Shown piece after piece: positions 6,808-8,324 of a stretch of DNA of 8,324 bases. The position numbers and the translations under genes are program-made. A model generated the notes under the pieces. That model saw only the letters and a program-made list of their open reading frames with translations. It was not told the origin of the DNA and searched no databases. Numbering within the stretch: position 1 is the first letter of the stretch; each line of letters opens with the position of its first letter. Origin of the DNA: CAYORM01 sp964406375 (lineage in GTDB: Bacteria; Pseudomonadota; Alphaproteobacteria; DSM-16000; Inquilinaceae); assembly GCA_964406375.1 (NCBI GenBank), contig CAYORM010000105.1:1-8324 (forward strand), in the 5' to 3' direction.

Positions 6808-7865
6808 GCTGCTTTCGTATCGTTCGGATTGTCCCAGAGCAGCCGCCCCACCAGCTTGGCTGTGTAGTCGACCATCGGGATGATGCGCGCGTAGTTCAGT
6901 CGCGTCGGGCCGACGACGCCGATCGCGCCGACCACGCGCTCGCGCCCGTCGCGATATGGCGCCACGATCATCGAGCAGCCGCTGTGGTTGAACAGCGCAT
7001 TCTCCGCTCCGATGAAGATCTGCACGCCCTCGGCGGCGGCGGCGGCGTCCAGCACGCGCAACATCGCCTCCTTCGCCTCAAGCGCGTTAAACAGCGTTCG
7101 GATCCGCTCGAGATCCTCGAGAGCCGTCACATCCTCGAGCAGCCGCGCCTGACCCTTGACGATCAGCGTCGCGCCGCTGCCCTCGCCGGCCCAGGTCGCG
7201 AGCCCTTCGGCCACCAGCCGGGCCGTCAGCGTGTCGAGGGCGGAGCGCTGCACTTCCATCTCGCGCAGCACCTCGGCCTTGGCCTCGCTCAGCGTCCGCC
7301 CGGCGATACGGGCGTTGAGATAGTTGCTGGCCTGCACAAGCGTCGAGGGCGGGGTGCCGAGCGGCACCTCCAACACCCGGTTCTCGACCTCGCCATCGGC
7401 GGTGACCATCACCACCAGCGCCCGACCCGGCGACAGGCTGACGAACTCGATGTGCTTGAGCGGCCGGTCAGACTTCGGCGCGACCACGAGACCAGCGCAG
7501 GCCGCCAGCCCCGACAAGGTGCCGAGGACGTCGTCGAGCACCTCGGACATGCTGCGGCCCAGCCGGGCGCATTGCGCCTCGATCGAGGCGCGGTCGGTCT
7601 CGCCGAGATCGCCGACCTGCATCAGCCCGTGCACGAACAGCCGCATGCCCACATCCGTCGGCAGCCGTCCGGCGGAGACATGCGGCGCGTAGAGCAGCCC
7701 CGCCTCCTCGAGATCGGCCATCACGTTACGGATGGTGGCGGGCGACAGGCTGAGGCCCAGGCGGCGCGAGATCGTTCGGCTGCCGATCGGCTCACCGGTC
7801 TCGACATAGGCCTCGACGATGTGCCGGAAGATCTCGCGCGAGCGCTCGTTCATCTCGCGGAACAT
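6804..7865 (-). CDS. hrcA: Heat-inducible transcription repressor HrcA
   Basis: HrcA represses heat-shock genes such as groESL by binding CIRCE operators, and depends on GroEL for activity. From the chosen ATG it has 353 residues, close to the usual 340-360. An N-terminal winged-helix domain spans about 5-75 (NERSREIFRHIVEAYVETGE, then GSRTISRRLGLSLSPATIRN and DLEEAGLLYAPHVSAGRLPT). A middle GAF-like regulatory region follows. The C-terminal signature is VGAIGVVGPTRLNYARIIPM. The frame is open up to ATG 7946, with ATG also at 7877 and 7853. I chose 7865 because GGAG sits 6 bases upstream and family members start just before the NERSREIF motif. The 7946 start would be nearly leaderless with respect to the candidate promoter. 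It ends overlapping grpE, so the two genes are co-transcribed. Confidence 0.95.
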   Translation of the reverse strand: MFREMNERSREIFRHIVEAYVETGEPIGSRTISRRLGLSLSPATIRNVMADLEEAGLLYAPHVSAGRLPTDVGMRLFVHGLMQVGDLGETDRASIEAQCARLGRSMSEVLDDVLGTLSGLAACAGLVVAPKSDRPLKHIEFVSLSPGRALVVMVTADGEVENRVLEVPLGTPPSTLVQASNYLNARIAGRTLSEAKAEVLREMEVQRSALDTLTARLVAEGLATWAGEGSGATLIVKGQARLLEDVTALEDLERIRTLFNALEAKEAMLRVLDAAAAAEGVQIFIGAENALFNHSGCSMIVAPYRDGRERVVGAIGVVGPTRLNYARIIPMVDYTAKLVGRLLWDNPNDTKAA

Positions 7866-7953
7866 GGGAAGCTCCATCCCGCGCGACCCGATCGCCTCGG
7901 CCCCCGCATGATCCGCCCTTTCAATCTCCCGTCGTCTGATGCGCATGTCATCC

Positions 7954-7983
7954 GCTATGTGGGCGCCGGAAATCCGCCGTCAA
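7954..7983 (-). promoter_or_regulatory. Candidate hrcA promoter
   Basis: On the minus strand TTGACG (7983-7978) matches the -35 consensus at 5 of 6 positions. CATAGC (7959-7954) is a partial -10 match after an 18-base spacer. The start point would fall near 7947, about 80 bases before the chosen hrcA ATG. No heat-shock sigma-factor pattern (CTTGAAA with CCCCAT) or CIRCE element was found here. Confidence 0.35.
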
Positions 7984-7985
7984 CC

Positions 7986-8001
7986 GGCCGGCATGCCGGC
8001 C
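7986..8001. promoter_or_regulatory. 16-bp perfect palindrome upstream of hrcA -35
   Basis: GGCCGGCATGCCGGCC is a perfect palindrome ending 2 bases upstream of the candidate hrcA -35 hexamer. A dyad without a loop fits a dimeric regulator's operator better than an RNA hairpin. It differs from CIRCE (TTAGCACTC-N9-GAGTGCTAA). The regulator is unknown, and chance is possible in such GC-rich DNA. Confidence 0.35.
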
Positions 8002-8023
8002 ACCGCTCATGCTGCCACCGCTC
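7993..8023. repeat. Imperfect 15-bp tandem repeat in the rph-hrcA intergenic region
   Basis: ATGCCGGCCACCGCTC (7993-8008) is followed at once by ATGCTGCCACCGCTC (8009-8023). The ten bases GCCACCGCTC are identical in both copies, spaced 15 bp apart, and the first copy includes half of the adjacent palindrome. It lies between the divergent rph and hrcA promoters. It could be paired binding sites or a small duplication. Confidence 0.5.
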
Positions 8024-8057
8024 CGCCCGGCGACGCTCCACCCCGGGCGGCCGAGAC

Positions 8058-8086
8058 TTGCCGCGAGAGAACCGGAAGGATAGCGT
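8058..8086 (+). promoter_or_regulatory. Candidate rph promoter
   Basis: TTGCCG (8058-8063) and TAGCGT (8081-8086) are separated by 17 bases. Each is only a partial match to the -35 and -10 consensus, but they are correctly spaced and about 45 bases before the rph start. Weak evidence. Confidence 0.22.
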
Positions 8087-8130
8087 GCGCGGCCATTTTC
8101 GACCAAGAGAAACGACCCGAGGAGGTCCCC

Positions 8131-8324
8131 ATGCGCCCTTCCGGCCGCGCCTGCGATGCGCTGCGGGACATCCGGCTTGAGACCGGCGTCAGCAAGTATG
8201 CCGAGGGCTCGTGTCTCGCCCGCTTCGGCGACACCCATGTCCTGTGCACCGCCTCGGTAGAGGACCGGGTGCCGCTCTGGCTGCGCGGTGGCGGCAAGGG
8301 CTGGGTGACGGCCGAGTACGGCAT
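8131..8324 (+). CDS. rph: Ribonuclease PH (partial, N-terminal)
   Basis: RNase PH is the phosphate-dependent 3'-to-5' exoribonuclease that trims the 3' ends of tRNA precursors, forming a hexameric ring in the cytoplasm. The first 64 residues are visible out of about 238; the gene runs off the right edge. The family opening MRPSGRACDALRDIRLETG, the KYAEGS turn, FGDTHVLCTASVEDRVPLW and GKGWVTAEYG all match RNase PH closely. The start is firm: GAGGAGG at 8119-8125 sits 5 bases before the ATG. It diverges from hrcA-grpE, an arrangement common in alphaproteobacteria. Confidence 0.97.
   Translation, partial: MRPSGRACDALRDIRLETGVSKYAEGSCLARFGDTHVLCTASVEDRVPLWLRGGGKGWVTAEYG

Noticed and set aside
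7866..7946. Extended N-terminus of HrcA from ATG 7946
   Set aside because: It would be almost leaderless from the candidate promoter and adds an Arg-rich stretch not usual in HrcA; ATG 7865 has a well-spaced GGAG.
6429..8180. Open frame of 583 codons on the plus strand opposite grpE and hrcA, running into rph
   Set aside because: It is antisense to two well-identified genes, has an Arg/His/Pro-rich composition, and enters rph in a different reading frame.

Overview
The window comes from a high-GC Gram-negative bacterium, most likely an alphaproteobacterium. The pointers are strong GC preference at third codon positions, the divergent rph / hrcA-grpE arrangement, and the long PstC and PstA permeases with N-terminal extensions seen in that class. 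I cannot fix the order or genus; Rhodospirillales or a relative is a guess.

Almost everything is on the minus strand, so it reads from right to left. At the right edge, rph (RNase PH, plus strand, cut off by the window end) diverges from hrcA (heat-shock repressor). The shared intergenic region holds a 16-bp perfect palindrome, a 15-bp imperfect tandem repeat and candidate promoters. hrcA and grpE overlap by 4 bases (ATGA). grpE in turn overlaps by 4 bases (GTGA) a previously easy-to-miss 48-codon gene for a tiny lipoprotein.

After a spacer of about 150 bases with a weak hairpin comes the phosphate-starvation module: phoR (sensor kinase), pstS (periplasmic phosphate-binding protein), pstC and pstA (permeases) and pstB (ATPase, cut off by the left edge). 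A candidate Pho box of 11-bp repeats overlaps the phoR stop codon and could drive pstSCAB separately under the partner response regulator PhoB. The pstS leader holds two adjacent hairpins. A strong hairpin just after the pstS stop could leave pstS mRNA more abundant than the downstream permease and ATPase mRNA.

Together the genes form two conserved housekeeping/stress modules: protein-folding stress (HrcA represses, GrpE is the DnaK exchange factor) and high-affinity phosphate uptake with its sensor. No mobile element, CRISPR array, tRNA or rRNA was seen. The least explained items are the mini-lipoprotein and the non-coding structures around pstS and between rph and hrcA.
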